Of a stretch of DNA of 58,561 nt, positions 34,303 through 43,202 are shown piece after piece; position 1 is the stretch's first letter; every line of letters begins with the position of its first letter. The stretch covers positions 1 through 58,561 of the forward strand of contig JAENYF010000020.1 of assembly GCA_016841905.1 (NCBI GenBank). The letters are read 5' to 3'. Below the pieces are notes generated by a model that saw only the letters and a list, made by a program, of their open reading frames with translations, did not search any database and was not told the origin of the DNA. The DNA comes from Desulfoscipio geothermicus (GTDB taxonomy: Bacteria > Bacillota > Desulfotomaculia > Desulfotomaculales > Desulfallaceae). The position numbers were made by a program, and so were the translations under genes.

Positions 34303-35943
34303 TTATATCTTGGGTGACATGTTCAAATGTTTTTGGCTTTCTTCTTCTCTAAGTATACGCCTAAGCATCTTGCCCATGATGTTTTGAGGCAGTGCGGTAC
34401 GGAATTCCACATGTTGGGGCACTTTGTACCTGGCCAGGTTAGCTCTGCAGTAATGGATGATTTCCTTTGCGTTAGCCTGCTGACCTTCTTTGAGTACAAT
34501 AAACGCTTTAACAGTTTCACCACGGTATGGATCGGGCACGCCAACCGCTACAGCTTCTCGTATTTTAGGATGTTCGCATAACACTTCTTCAATTTCCCGT
34601 GGGTAAATATTATAGCCTCCCGCGATAATGATATCTTTTTTACGGTCTACGATATAACAATACCCTTCTTCGTCCATTTTAGAGATATCTCCAGTGTAAA
34701 GCCATTCATTCCTTAATGTATTAGCTGTTTCTTCGGGCATATTCCAATAGCCCTTCATTACCTGGGGTCCCTTGACGCAAAGCTCGCCGATTTCACCCGG
34801 TGACAATTCCCTCATGCCAGTTTCCAAATCCACTATTTTACAGTCCGTATCAGGTAGCGGGATACCGATGGAACCCACCTTGCGCCGGTCTAACAGAGGA
34901 TTGCAGTGCGTCACTGGGGAGGCCTCCGACAGGCCGTAGCCTTCGACCAATAATCCTTCCGTTAGTTTTTCAAATTGCTCCACCACTTCCATCGGTAGGG
35001 GCGCTGAACCGCTCATGCAGCTTTTAATGGATTTAATGCCGTATTCCTGTGAGTTGGGGTAGTTATTTACGGCAATGTACATAGTGGGTACGCCCGGGAA
35101 TATAGTAGGTTTTTCTCGCTTAATCAATTCCAGGCATTCCTTGATATTGAACTGGACCATGATAATCATGGTAGCAGCGTTAATAATACTTAAATTCAGA
35201 CAGCCGGTCATGCCGTAGGAATGGAAAAAAGGCAGTGCACAGAGCACTTTATCATTGCCGTACTCCATAGTTTCCATCCACTCTGTCACCTGCAAGGTGT
35301 TGGCGGTGAGGTTGCGATGGGTCAGCATGGCTCCTTTGGAGACGCCGGTGGTACCTCCGGTATACTGGAACACGGCTATGTCTTCATCCATGTCTAAGGG
35401 CACCTGCTGAAATTGAGCCGGGTACTGGGGCAGCAATTCTTCTATCTGAAGGGCGTTACTATCAACAACGCAGGAACGCTTGCCCAGTGGGAAAACAAGC
35501 ACGTTTTGCAAAGCTGCGCGGTTGCGCACGTTTTTAATGCGCCGGTATAGGGCATCGTAGGCGATGATAGTTTGAGCGCCCGAGTCTTTTAAAATATATT
35601 CCAGTTCCCTTTCTACGTACATGGGGTTAACCTGCACCACAACTGCGCCTAATTTTAAAGTGGCTAAAAAACCTAGGATATACTGGGGACAGTTGGGGCT
35701 CATTAAAGCCACCCGGTCACCTTTTTTTACGCCTAAAGCTTCCAGAGCTCCAGCGCATTGATTAACCAATCCAGCTAGCTTTTGGAAGGAATATTTGGTT
35801 TCGGCAAAAACAATAGCAGCCCGCTCCGGGAAATCCTCGGCCGATTTATCCAGATACTGGGGCATAGTCAAGTCCGGGTAATGCAAGCGCAGACGTACAC
35901 GGGGTGAGTAGAATTTATACCAAACCTTGTTTAAATCGACCAT
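34303..35943 (-). CDS. Long-chain fatty-acid--CoA ligase (AMP-binding)
   Basis: Activates a carboxylic acid to its CoA thioester. The 546 residues carry the P-loop YTGGTTGVSKGAM, the GYGLSEASPVTH motif, YTGDISKMDEEGY and the hinge DRKKDIIIAGGYNIYP, ending with the catalytic Lys region NIMGKMLRR. Layout and length match FadD-type ligases; chain-length preference cannot be read. GAGGTG precedes the ATG. It is monocistronic, with a ~260-base AT-rich spacer downstream. Confidence 0.92.
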   Translation of the reverse strand: MVDLNKVWYKFYSPRVRLRLHYPDLTMPQYLDKSAEDFPERAAIVFAETKYSFQKLAGLVNQCAGALEALGVKKGDRVALMSPNCPQYILGFLATLKLGAVVVQVNPMYVERELEYILKDSGAQTIIAYDALYRRIKNVRNRAALQNVLVFPLGKRSCVVDSNALQIEELLPQYPAQFQQVPLDMDEDIAVFQYTGGTTGVSKGAMLTHRNLTANTLQVTEWMETMEYGNDKVLCALPFFHSYGMTGCLNLSIINAATMIIMVQFNIKECLELIKREKPTIFPGVPTMYIAVNNYPNSQEYGIKSIKSCMSGSAPLPMEVVEQFEKLTEGLLVEGYGLSEASPVTHCNPLLDRRKVGSIGIPLPDTDCKIVDLETGMRELSPGEIGELCVKGPQVMKGYWNMPEETANTLRNEWLYTGDISKMDEEGYCYIVDRKKDIIIAGGYNIYPREIEEVLCEHPKIREAVAVGVPDPYRGETVKAFIVLKEGQQANAKEIIHYCRANLARYKVPQHVEFRTALPQNIMGKMLRRILREEESQKHLNMSPKI

Positions 35944-36027
35944 TTATTAACACCTCAAATTTTTTTATTCACCTCCATACTATGTTTAAAATAAAACTTA
36001 TGCTGTTTGGAAAAATTGGTACAAAAA

Positions 36028-36060
36028 AAACAGGCGGAAGCTAGCGCCTCCACCTTGTTT
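36028..36060 (-). terminator. Terminator of the formate dehydrogenase operon
   Basis: GC-rich stem (aggcg/cgcct, with flanking aaaca/tgttt) followed on the minus strand by an eight-T run. Confidence 0.75.
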
Positions 36061-36085
36061 TTGCACGATCTGCTGGTGCAGGAGA

Positions 36086-38773
36086 TTAACATGCCTTCTC
36101 CACCTTAACAGCGCAGACCTTCAGTTCCGGTATCTTGGATACCATGTCCTGGGCTGGATTGGTTAGTTTGTTGATGGCCACCTCCGGGAAGTGAAAGGAG
36201 GTAAATACCAGCCCTTGGGGAACCACTTTGGAGATGCGGGCTTCTACTTTCACCAGACCGCGACGAGAGGATACCTGGGCGATATCGCCGTCAGTAATGC
36301 CAAGGGCAGCGGCGTCCGCCTGGTTAATTTCAAGGTATTCGGTGCCATAGTGCACTTCCAGGGCACCGGTGCGCCGGGTCATGGTACCGGTGTGATAATG
36401 GAAATATCGCCGTCCAGTGCTCAGCAACAGCGGGTAACCGGCATCGGGCAGTTCCGCCGGTGGAACGTATACCACCGGATTGAACTTACCCGGGCCACGT
36501 GAAAAATTATCCTTGTGCAGGTAGGCTGTACCCGGGTGACCGGTGTGGGGACAGGGCCACTGGATACCGCCCTGCTCCAGACGGGCATAGGATATACCTC
36601 CATAGGAAGGGGTCAGCGCGGCCATTTCATCAAATATGTCCGAGGCGGTAGCATACTGCATGGGATAGCCCATTGCTGTAGCTATAGTACAGATAATCTG
36701 CCAGTCCGCCCAGGCGCTTCCCACCGGGTCGATGGCCTTGCGCACCCGCTGTACCCGGCGCTCAGTGTTGCTGAAAGTGCCGTCTTTTTCAGCAAAGCTG
36801 GCCGCAGGCAGAATCACGTCGCCAAGGGCTGCCGTTTCAGTGAGGAAGATATCCTGCACCACCAAAAAGTCCAGTTTTTCCAGCGCGTGTACGACATGGT
36901 TACTGTCTGGGTCAGACAGTACAGGGTTTTCGCCCATGATGTACATGCCTCTCACTTCGCCTGTACCGGCTTTGTCAAACATTTCACCCACGGTCAGACC
37001 GGGCCGGCCAGGCAGTTCTGCGACACGCCAGGCTCCGGCAAACTTAGCCCGTTGGTCAGCTGCGGTGACTGCCTGGTAGCCGGTAAATACACCGGGCAGC
37101 GCCCCCATGTCACAGGCCCCCTGCACATTATTTTGCCCTCTCAGCGGGTTAACACCGCTGCTCTCTTTGCCGATTTGCCCGCAAAGCATGGCCAGGTTGG
37201 CCACGGCTAATACGTTATGGGTACCGCAAATATGCTGGGTGACCCCCATAGTATACAAGATAGTGGCTTTGCAAGCCCGGGCATAGCCCCGGGCCACTTC
37301 CCTTATCATGTCCGCTGGAAGACCTGTAATTTGTTCGGCCAATTCCGGGGGATATTGGGCCACTACTTCTTTAAAAGCTGCAAAATCTTCGGTGCGGCCG
37401 GCCACGAAATCCTTGTCCCACAAATCTTCAGCAATAATCACCTGGGCCAGAGCGTTAAGTAAAGCAATGTCGGAACCCGGCTTTAGCTGCATGTGTTGGT
37501 CGGCCCGTTCCGCCAGCTCGGTGCGCCGCGGGTCAACCACCACCAAGGTGGCGCCCTGGCGCTGGGCTTTTTTTATTTTCAGGCTGATAATTGGGTGCGC
37601 TTCCGTGGTATTGGTGCCGATAGCCAAAATAAAGTCGGCTCCGGAAATTTCATCTATACTGTTAGTCATTGCCCCGCTCCCCAATGCATCTGCCAGACCG
37701 GCGACGGTGGGAGCGTGTCAAAGGCGAGCGCAGTGGTCAATATTATTGGTACCGAGCACCGCGCGGGTAAATTTTTGCAACAGGTAGTTTTCTTCATTCG
37801 TGCAGCGAGCGGAGCTGAGCACCGCCAGCGCGTCACTGCTATGCTTTGCTTTTATCCGGCCAAGCTTTTGAGCTACCAGTTTAATGGCTTCCTCCCAGCT
37901 GGCCTCCTTAAATACGCCGTTCTTTTTTATCAACGGCGTGGTCAGGCGATCGGGGTGATGAATAAACCCGTAGCCAAAGCGTCCCTTAACACAAAGGGTT
38001 CTGCCATTGACATCGCCGTCGCATGAGGTTACCCCCACTACTTTGTTGCCCTTGACGTTGAGCTCAAAGGAGCAGCCTGTACCGCAGTACGGACACGTGG
38101 TCTTAACCTTGCGTACTTCCCAGGTAGGGGCCGCGCTTCGCAGACCTTTTTCCTGCAATGCGCCCACCGGGCACATCGCTACACAGTTGCCGCAAAATAC
38201 GCAGTCTGACGCCTTCAGCGATACGTCCATAGCTGGAGCCACTTTAACGTCAAAGCCCCGGTAAGCAAAATCCAAGATACTGTTGCCCTGGATTTCAGCA
38301 CAAGCGCGCACGCATTTACCGCACAAGATACATTTATTCAAATCCCTTACGATAAAGGGGTTATCGTCCTCTAGCGGATAGCTATGCCTTTCACCTTCAA
38401 AAGATCCGGTTTTTACGCCATACAAGTAGGCATAATCTTGGAGCCGGCAGTCACCACTTCTGCCGCAGGTGAGGCAGTCCAACGGGTGATTCGCCAGCAG
38501 TAGCTCAAGGATAGTTTTCCTGGCTTCCTGGACCGCCGGTGAATCAGTGTGTACCACCATGCCCTCCGTGGCGTTGGTAACACAGGAGGCGGATAGGCTG
38601 CGCAGGCCTTCTATTTCTACCACGCACATCCGGCAGGCCCCAAAATTGGTTAACTCCGGATCATGGCAAAAGGTAGGTATAAAAACCCCTGCCTGGCCGG
38701 CAGCCTCCAGCACGGTAGTCCCCTGGGGAACGGTTATGTTAACGTTGTTGATAGATAATGTAATTTCCGCCAT
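36086..38773 (-). CDS. fdhA: NAD-linked formate dehydrogenase catalytic subunit, selenoprotein (Sec352)
   Basis: One 895-residue gene read through an in-frame TGA at 37718-37720. It reads NNIDHCARL-U-HAPTVAGLADALGSG, exactly where Mo/W-bis-MGD formate dehydrogenases carry catalytic Sec or Cys. N-terminus: NuoG-like [2Fe-2S] domain (CHDPELTNFGACRMC), His/Cys cluster (DCLTCGRSGDC), two [4Fe-4S] motifs (CILCGKCVRACAE, CVFCGNCVAMCP), then the cluster of the Mo domain (CPYCGTGC). The SECIS follows at once. The ATG at 38773 has AAGGAAGGG upstream. NuoF- and NuoE-like genes precede it, so it is a soluble NAD(P)- and perhaps ferredoxin-linked formate/CO2 enzyme. Without Sec decoding it appears as two ORFs. 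Confidence 0.96.
37676..37714 (-). other. Bacterial SECIS element of fdhA
   Basis: Immediately after the UGA, GCTCCC (37709-37714) pairs with GGGAGC (37676-37681), and the apical GCC-GGTCT-GGC stem-loop carries the GGUCU loop. The loop starts 18 bases after UGA, the same spacing as in E. coli fdhF. It lies inside the coding sequence, as in all bacterial SECIS elements, and is the expected target of the SelB C-terminal domain. Confidence 0.9.
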
Positions 38774-38855
38774 CCTAAGTATCCCTTCCTTCCCAATGTT
38801 ATCGCACAATCAATTTTAGCGGTCATCAGTAGAAATTGGGTTTAACCGGTACAGG

Positions 38856-40757
38856 TCAGGCAGACCTGCGGGTATTTGGTCGCTTATTCCAGCTAAGTGC
38901 TGCATCATTTTTAATGGCCTCAAAGGAGCATTCTGTCAGACAGGCACCGCACTTAATGCACTTTTCTAGATCGATGACATGGGGAGTGTTTTTCTCGCCT
39001 CTGATGGCTCCGGCAGGGCAGATTTTGGCACACTTGCCGCAGCCTTTGCAGTTCGCAGTGTCTATTTGGTATATCAAAAGGGCACGGCAGGCTCCAGCCG
39101 GACAGAACAGGTCCTGTATATGGGCAAGATATTCCTCTTTAAAATAGCGCATGGTGGACAATATGGGGTTAGCGCATGTCTGGCCTAGCCCGCACAGGGC
39201 AGTGTTTTTCATCACCCGTCCAAGGCGTTCCAGATCAGCTAGATCTTCCATTTTTCCTGCACCACTGCAGATGCGAGTTAAGATTTCCAGCATCCGCTTG
39301 GTGCCTTCACGGCAGGGGGTGCATTTCCCGCAGGATTCAGTTTGCGTAAAACTAAGGAAGAACCTGGCTATATCCACCATACAGGTGGTTTCGTCCAATA
39401 CTACAAGGCCACCGGAACCCATCATCGCCCCGGCAGCACTTAGTGAGTCATAGTCCACAGGTAAATCCAAGTCTTCTTCGCAGATGCAGCCGCCGGAAGG
39501 CCCGCCGATTTGTACTGCTTTTAATTTTTTACCGTTTTGGACGCCGCCGCCAATGGAAAAAATAATTTCCCGGAGAGAAATACCCATTGGGACTTCAATC
39601 AGCCCGGTATTATTAATTTTTCCGGTCAGGCAGAATACTTTGCTGCCCTTGCTCTTCTTCGTGCCCATCGAGGCGTACCAGTCGCTGCCGCGATTAATGA
39701 CAAAAGGTACGTTGGCGTAGGTTTCCACATTGTTTAGATTGGTTGGCTTTCCCCAAAGTCCCCGGTTGGCCGGGAAAGGAGGGCGTACCCGGGGCATACC
39801 GCGGTTTCCTTCTATAGAGGTTAACAGCGCAGTCTCTTCGCCGCAGACAAATGCACCCGCCCCTGCCTTAATCATAAGCTTAAAGTTAAAACCACGACCC
39901 AAAATATTTTTGCCCAGCAAGCCATACTCTTCAGCCCGGACAATGGCGGTTTGCAGACGCTTAATAGCTAAGGGATATTCAGCGCGGACGTAAATATAGC
40001 CTTCATCAGCACCTACGGCATAACCACAGATAGCCATGCCCTCCAAAACGGCGTGCGGGTCCCCTTCCAATACACTGCGGTCCATAAAAGCACCGGGGTC
40101 GCCCTCGTCAGCGTTGCAAACTACGTACTTTTTAGCTCCCTCGGCCTGGGATACAAAGTCCCACTTCATGCCGGTGGGGAAACCCCCGCCACCCCGGCCC
40201 CGCAGGCCTGATTTTTTAATTTCCTCAATAATATCCTGCCGTTGCATGCTCAAGGCTGTGTCAAGGGCCAGGTAACCACCGGTGGCTACATAATCGGAAA
40301 TACTTTCGGGGTTAGTACGCCCTAACCGCGATGTTACCGTGCGCAGCTGTTTGCTGAAAAAGGGATTGTCCTCCATTTTAACAATGTTTTCATAAAGAGT
40401 AGCACCCTCTTCTGTGATCTGCATTACCGCCCATTCCTTAAGGAGATGCTTATTAATGATATGGCTTTCCAGCAACGCAGGCACTTTATCCGGAGTCATA
40501 TCCCCATAAATTACTCTAGCCATCCCCGGCAGAGAAATTTCCACCATAGGCTCCTTGTAACACATTCCGATACAGCTGGTAAAGTCTATATCAACATCCA
40601 GGTTTCTAATCCCTGTTTCCTGCCGGATAGCCTCCAGTACTTGATCCCCTCCGGCAGCAAATCCACAGGTCCCCAGGCCAACTACAATACGGCCTCTGTT
40701 GAATTTATCTTTATAATGTCTGGTAAACCGAGCGCGTAATTTATTTAGATGGCCCAT
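38856..40757 (-). CDS. NuoF-like NAD/FMN subunit of the formate dehydrogenase complex
   Basis: 633 residues: N-terminal thioredoxin-like [2Fe-2S] domain (about 20-115), FMN/NADH-binding core (GLRGRGGGGFPTGMKW, GAGAFVCGEETALL), the N3-type [4Fe-4S] site (ESCGKCTPCREG), and two added C-terminal [4Fe-4S] motifs (CKGCGKCAKICP, CIKCGACLTEC). It transfers electrons between NAD(H) and the Fe-S chain. The same build occurs in HndC/HydB of electron-bifurcating hydrogenases and in bifurcating formate dehydrogenases, so ferredoxin coupling is possible. AGGGGG precedes the ATG. It sits between the NuoE-like gene and fdhA. Confidence 0.93.
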   Translation of the reverse strand: MGHLNKLRARFTRHYKDKFNRGRIVVGLGTCGFAAGGDQVLEAIRQETGIRNLDVDIDFTSCIGMCYKEPMVEISLPGMARVIYGDMTPDKVPALLESHIINKHLLKEWAVMQITEEGATLYENIVKMEDNPFFSKQLRTVTSRLGRTNPESISDYVATGGYLALDTALSMQRQDIIEEIKKSGLRGRGGGGFPTGMKWDFVSQAEGAKKYVVCNADEGDPGAFMDRSVLEGDPHAVLEGMAICGYAVGADEGYIYVRAEYPLAIKRLQTAIVRAEEYGLLGKNILGRGFNFKLMIKAGAGAFVCGEETALLTSIEGNRGMPRVRPPFPANRGLWGKPTNLNNVETYANVPFVINRGSDWYASMGTKKSKGSKVFCLTGKINNTGLIEVPMGISLREIIFSIGGGVQNGKKLKAVQIGGPSGGCICEEDLDLPVDYDSLSAAGAMMGSGGLVVLDETTCMVDIARFFLSFTQTESCGKCTPCREGTKRMLEILTRICSGAGKMEDLADLERLGRVMKNTALCGLGQTCANPILSTMRYFKEEYLAHIQDLFCPAGACRALLIYQIDTANCKGCGKCAKICPAGAIRGEKNTPHVIDLEKCIKCGACLTECSFEAIKNDAALSWNKRPNTRRSA

Positions 40758-40766
40758 TTTAACCCC

Positions 40767-41252
40767 CTACTTATATTTATCAAGAATTTTCGGTACGTCT
40801 TTAGCGGCCAGTCGCCCATGTGTATCATTATTGACCATTAAAACAGGGCCCTGCCCGCAGGCGCCTAAGCAGGCTACTGTTTCCAGGGTATAGCGCAAGT
40901 CTTCGGTGGTACCGTTTTCAGCTATACCGAGTTGCTCAGAGGCTGCATCCAAAATTTTGGCTCCACCTCTAACATGGCAGGCTGTGCCCTGGCAGACTCG
41001 AATGACATGGCGTCCCCTGGGTTGCAGGTGAAACTGGGCATAAAAAGTGGCCGCCCCATAAGTTTTACTGAAGGGAACTTTGAGTTCAGTTGAGATTTTT
41101 TTCATCACGTCCCCGGGCAAGTACCCGAAGATTTCCTGGGCTTCCTGTAGCAGCGGGATTAATGAGCCTTTCATATGGCGGTACCGGTCAATCACTTTCA
41201 GCAATTCTTGGTACTGAGCTGGCGAGTTTTGCCCGCAATGGCATGATTTCAA
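40767..41252 (-). CDS. NuoE-like [2Fe-2S] subunit of the formate dehydrogenase complex
   Basis: 161 residues with a helical N-terminal half and a thioredoxin-like [2Fe-2S] domain. The four cluster cysteines are in CQGTACHVRG and CLGACGQGP. It mediates electron flow with the NuoF-like partner whose ATG is ten bases downstream. TTG start six bases after GGAGGG. First gene of the operon (NuoE-like, NuoF-like, fdhA), which ends at the terminator near 36028. Confidence 0.93.
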   Translation of the reverse strand: MKSCHCGQNSPAQYQELLKVIDRYRHMKGSLIPLLQEAQEIFGYLPGDVMKKISTELKVPFSKTYGAATFYAQFHLQPRGRHVIRVCQGTACHVRGGAKILDAASEQLGIAENGTTEDLRYTLETVACLGACGQGPVLMVNNDTHGRLAAKDVPKILDKYK

Positions 41253-41291
41253 GTTGTTCCCTCCTTCCGAATAAGGTCATACATTATTTAA

Positions 41292-41320
41292 ACCCGGGTA
41301 GCTCGTTTAACCGCCCGGGT
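41292..41320 (-). terminator. Terminator after the 5-formyl-THF cyclo-ligase gene
   Basis: Arms acccggg and cccgggt around a 15-base loop, about 40 bases beyond the stop at 41358. Confidence 0.6.
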
Positions 41321-41357
41321 ATGCATTCAATTAATTAATTAATTATTCAAGCACCGG

Positions 41358-41948
41358 CTATTCACTTTGCTGATTATTACAGAGATGCAATACTCGTTCC
41401 TCGGTAACCAGTATGTGGACTGGTACATCGTGTTCGCCTGTGTAAACATCGGACTTGACTTGTAATTCAAAAGCCAGGGCTACTAGTGTTGTGTTTTCCC
41501 TAGTGCAAGGCAGAAAACGGTCATAAAATCCTCCACCATAACCCAAGCGATTACCCATGGTATCGAAGGCCACCCCGGGAACAATAACCAGGTCGATTTC
41601 TCCTGGGTCTACCGGTCGCATGCACTGGGGACTTGGTTCTAAGATGCCCCAGGTGCCCGGCGTCAAATCTTCAGGATAATGAAGTATCTGCGACGGAATC
41701 AACTTTTTACGGGACACGTCTGTAATAGGTAGCACCAGACGTTTGTTTTGCCGCAGTGTGTTTTCCAGGATTTGTGCAGTCTGCACCTCGTTGCGAAAAT
41801 CAGCGTATGCCATCACTGTTGCAGCCTGGTGGTATTCAGGCAAATCTAAAAATTTGGTGACAATTGCCGCGCTCAAATCCTGTAATTTCTGCTGGGTCAG
41901 GGTGTTGCGCTGAGCTATTACATGCTTTCTTAATTCAAGCTTTGACAC
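41358..41948 (-). CDS. 5-formyltetrahydrofolate cyclo-ligase
   Basis: ATP-dependent enzyme recycling 5-formyl-THF to 5,10-methenyl-THF. 196 residues: the N-terminal helix SKLELRKHVIAQRN, VMAYADFRNEV, and the signature PGVAFDTMGNRLGYGGGFYDRFL are all present. The longer frame reaches 42008, but GTG at 41948 sits right after GGAGGAGTAA, so I use it. Single-gene unit. Confidence 0.93.
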   Translation of the reverse strand: MSKLELRKHVIAQRNTLTQQKLQDLSAAIVTKFLDLPEYHQAATVMAYADFRNEVQTAQILENTLRQNKRLVLPITDVSRKKLIPSQILHYPEDLTPGTWGILEPSPQCMRPVDPGEIDLVIVPGVAFDTMGNRLGYGGGFYDRFLPCTRENTTLVALAFELQVKSDVYTGEHDVPVHILVTEERVLHLCNNQQSE

Positions 41949-42072
41949 ACTTACTCCTCCAAAATCGTCTGTGCAATATTTGAAACAGATGGTATCTGGC
42001 AGTGACAAATATAGTGACTATATTGTAAACATAGTATATCATAGAAATGCATTATTTTGTCAAAAAGAAAAT

Positions 42073-42099
42073 AAATCCTCCCTTGTTAAGGGAGGGTTT
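42073..42099 (-). terminator. Terminator of the ACT-domain gene
   Basis: Arms aaatcctccctt and aagggagggttt, three-base loop, T-rich downstream on the minus strand. Confidence 0.8.
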
Positions 42100-42137
42100 A
42101 CCTCGCAATAGTTATGCTGTTTTACCGAACGGCATGT

Positions 42138-42569
42138 TTACAAGGTATATACCTGGCTGCCCGGTAGGATATTGATGTCATTTTTCTGCAGTACTTCAAT
42201 GGCTTGGTCAATTTGCTCCACCTTGAATACTACCAAGGCAGCGTTAGAGGCTTTTTGCACAAATGCATACAGGTATTCAATGTTAATATCGGCTTGCTGC
42301 AATAAATCCAGCACATTGGCCAAACCGCCGGGCTCATCTTTAATTTCTACAGCAATGACATCGGTGGTGCTGCCGGTAAAGTTGGCTTCTTTAAGCAGTC
42401 GAATGGCCTTATCGGGGTCACTGACAATTATGCGCAGGATGCCGAAATCAGCAGTATCGGCTATGGACATGGCTCTAATATTAATGTTGTTGTCGCCCAA
42501 TACTCTGGTCACCTGGGCAAGACGTCCTTTTTTGTTTTCCAAAAAGACTGATATTTGTTTTACCTTCAT
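42138..42569 (-). CDS. Tandem ACT-domain protein
   Basis: 143 residues made of two ACT ligand-binding domains: [20 protein letters not shown] (first) and [19 protein letters not shown] (second). Such proteins bind amino acids or related ligands and often sit downstream of phenylacetate-CoA ligase genes. AAAGGAG precedes the ATG at 42569. The expected ligase is reduced here to a relic directly upstream (42609-42713), so this protein may be left without its partner. Confidence 0.88.
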   Translation of the reverse strand: MKVKQISVFLENKKGRLAQVTRVLGDNNINIRAMSIADTADFGILRIIVSDPDKAIRLLKEANFTGSTTDVIAVEIKDEPGGLANVLDLLQQADINIEYLYAFVQKASNAALVVFKVEQIDQAIEVLQKNDINILPGSQVYTL

Positions 42570-42608
42570 CCAATCTGCTCCTTTCCATGCGTTATATAAA
42601 AACACTAG

Positions 42609-42713
42609 TTATTGTATTTCCCGCTTGTCTACCATCCCTTTGGCTTTTCCTTCATCGATGCGGCCGGTAACGCGCTGCATGCGCACAGAGGTATGACCAC
42701 AGCCGCATGGCAT
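42609..42713 (-). pseudogene. Internally deleted relic of phenylacetate-CoA ligase (paaK) C-terminus
   Basis: A 34-codon frame reading MPCGCGHTSVRMQRVTGRID then EGKAKGMVDKREIQ and a stop. The first part matches the CxCGRTHxRMxRxTGR motif of PaaK-type ligases and the second the final SEGKAxRVIDKR; the ~80 residues that should separate them are absent. The remaining ~300 N-terminal residues are also missing. The position directly upstream of the ACT gene is the classic place of paaK, which supports the assignment. Confidence 0.6.
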
Positions 42714-43202
42714 TGGTTTTTCCCGTAAATTACAACGCAACTATTTTTTCTCGCGGCAAGGTTCCGTATTCTTGTTGCCGATACAACTTTTTGTCTCCTT
42801 TCGCCACTCGACTATAAAAAAAGGATAGCATAACTTTATATGAAAAAAAAGGTTTATCACAACTTTTCCAATATCCACGGCGCGGTTAGTTACTAATATG
42901 GTTTTTGACTCGGCTGGCGGCGAAATTATGCTGCCCGGTAATCCTGAAAAATAGCGGCTCGTAATAATTAGCCTGCCAGGGTGGTGAATTTTCACCCACA
43001 GTTCAAACTCCTGATTTTAAAGTTATCAACAGACTTATCCACATTATCCACAGGGATAACTAATCAGAACCAGTCTCAGCATAACTATGATCAGCAAAAT
43101 ATACGAATCTAGATAATCTAATATTCTTAATCCGTAAGGATTGGCGGTTTAGTACCAACCCTTTTCTTGTGGATAAGTTGTGGATTTCTTTTGTGTATAT
43201 GT
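42714..43202. other. Intergenic region with a DnaA-box cluster
   Basis: About 490 bases between the paaK relic and tsaD. The left half (42741-42995) contains a long minus-strand frame without family features or a ribosome site, which I discount. The right half is AT-rich and holds several DnaA boxes (see 43023-43187). Confidence 0.5.
43023..43187. promoter_or_regulatory. Cluster of DnaA boxes
   Basis: Three perfect TTATCCACA boxes: 43035-43043 and 43044-43052 directly abutting, and one on the other strand at 43168-43176. Near-matches lie at 43023-43031 (TTATCAACA) and 43179-43187 on the other strand. The AT-rich spacer between them has no gene. No dnaA or dnaN is nearby, so it may regulate tsaD, titrate DnaA, or be a secondary site. 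Confidence 0.6.

Noticed and set aside
37720..38773. Truncated formate dehydrogenase ending at TGA
   Set aside because: The downstream frame continues the same protein and a SECIS follows, so the TGA is read as Sec.
42741..42995. 84-codon minus-strand frame
   Set aside because: No ribosome site, no family pattern, and it lies between a relic and the DnaA-box region.
43023..43187. Calling this the chromosomal origin
   Set aside because: No dnaA, dnaN or DUE-type 13-mers are near; a box cluster alone is not enough.
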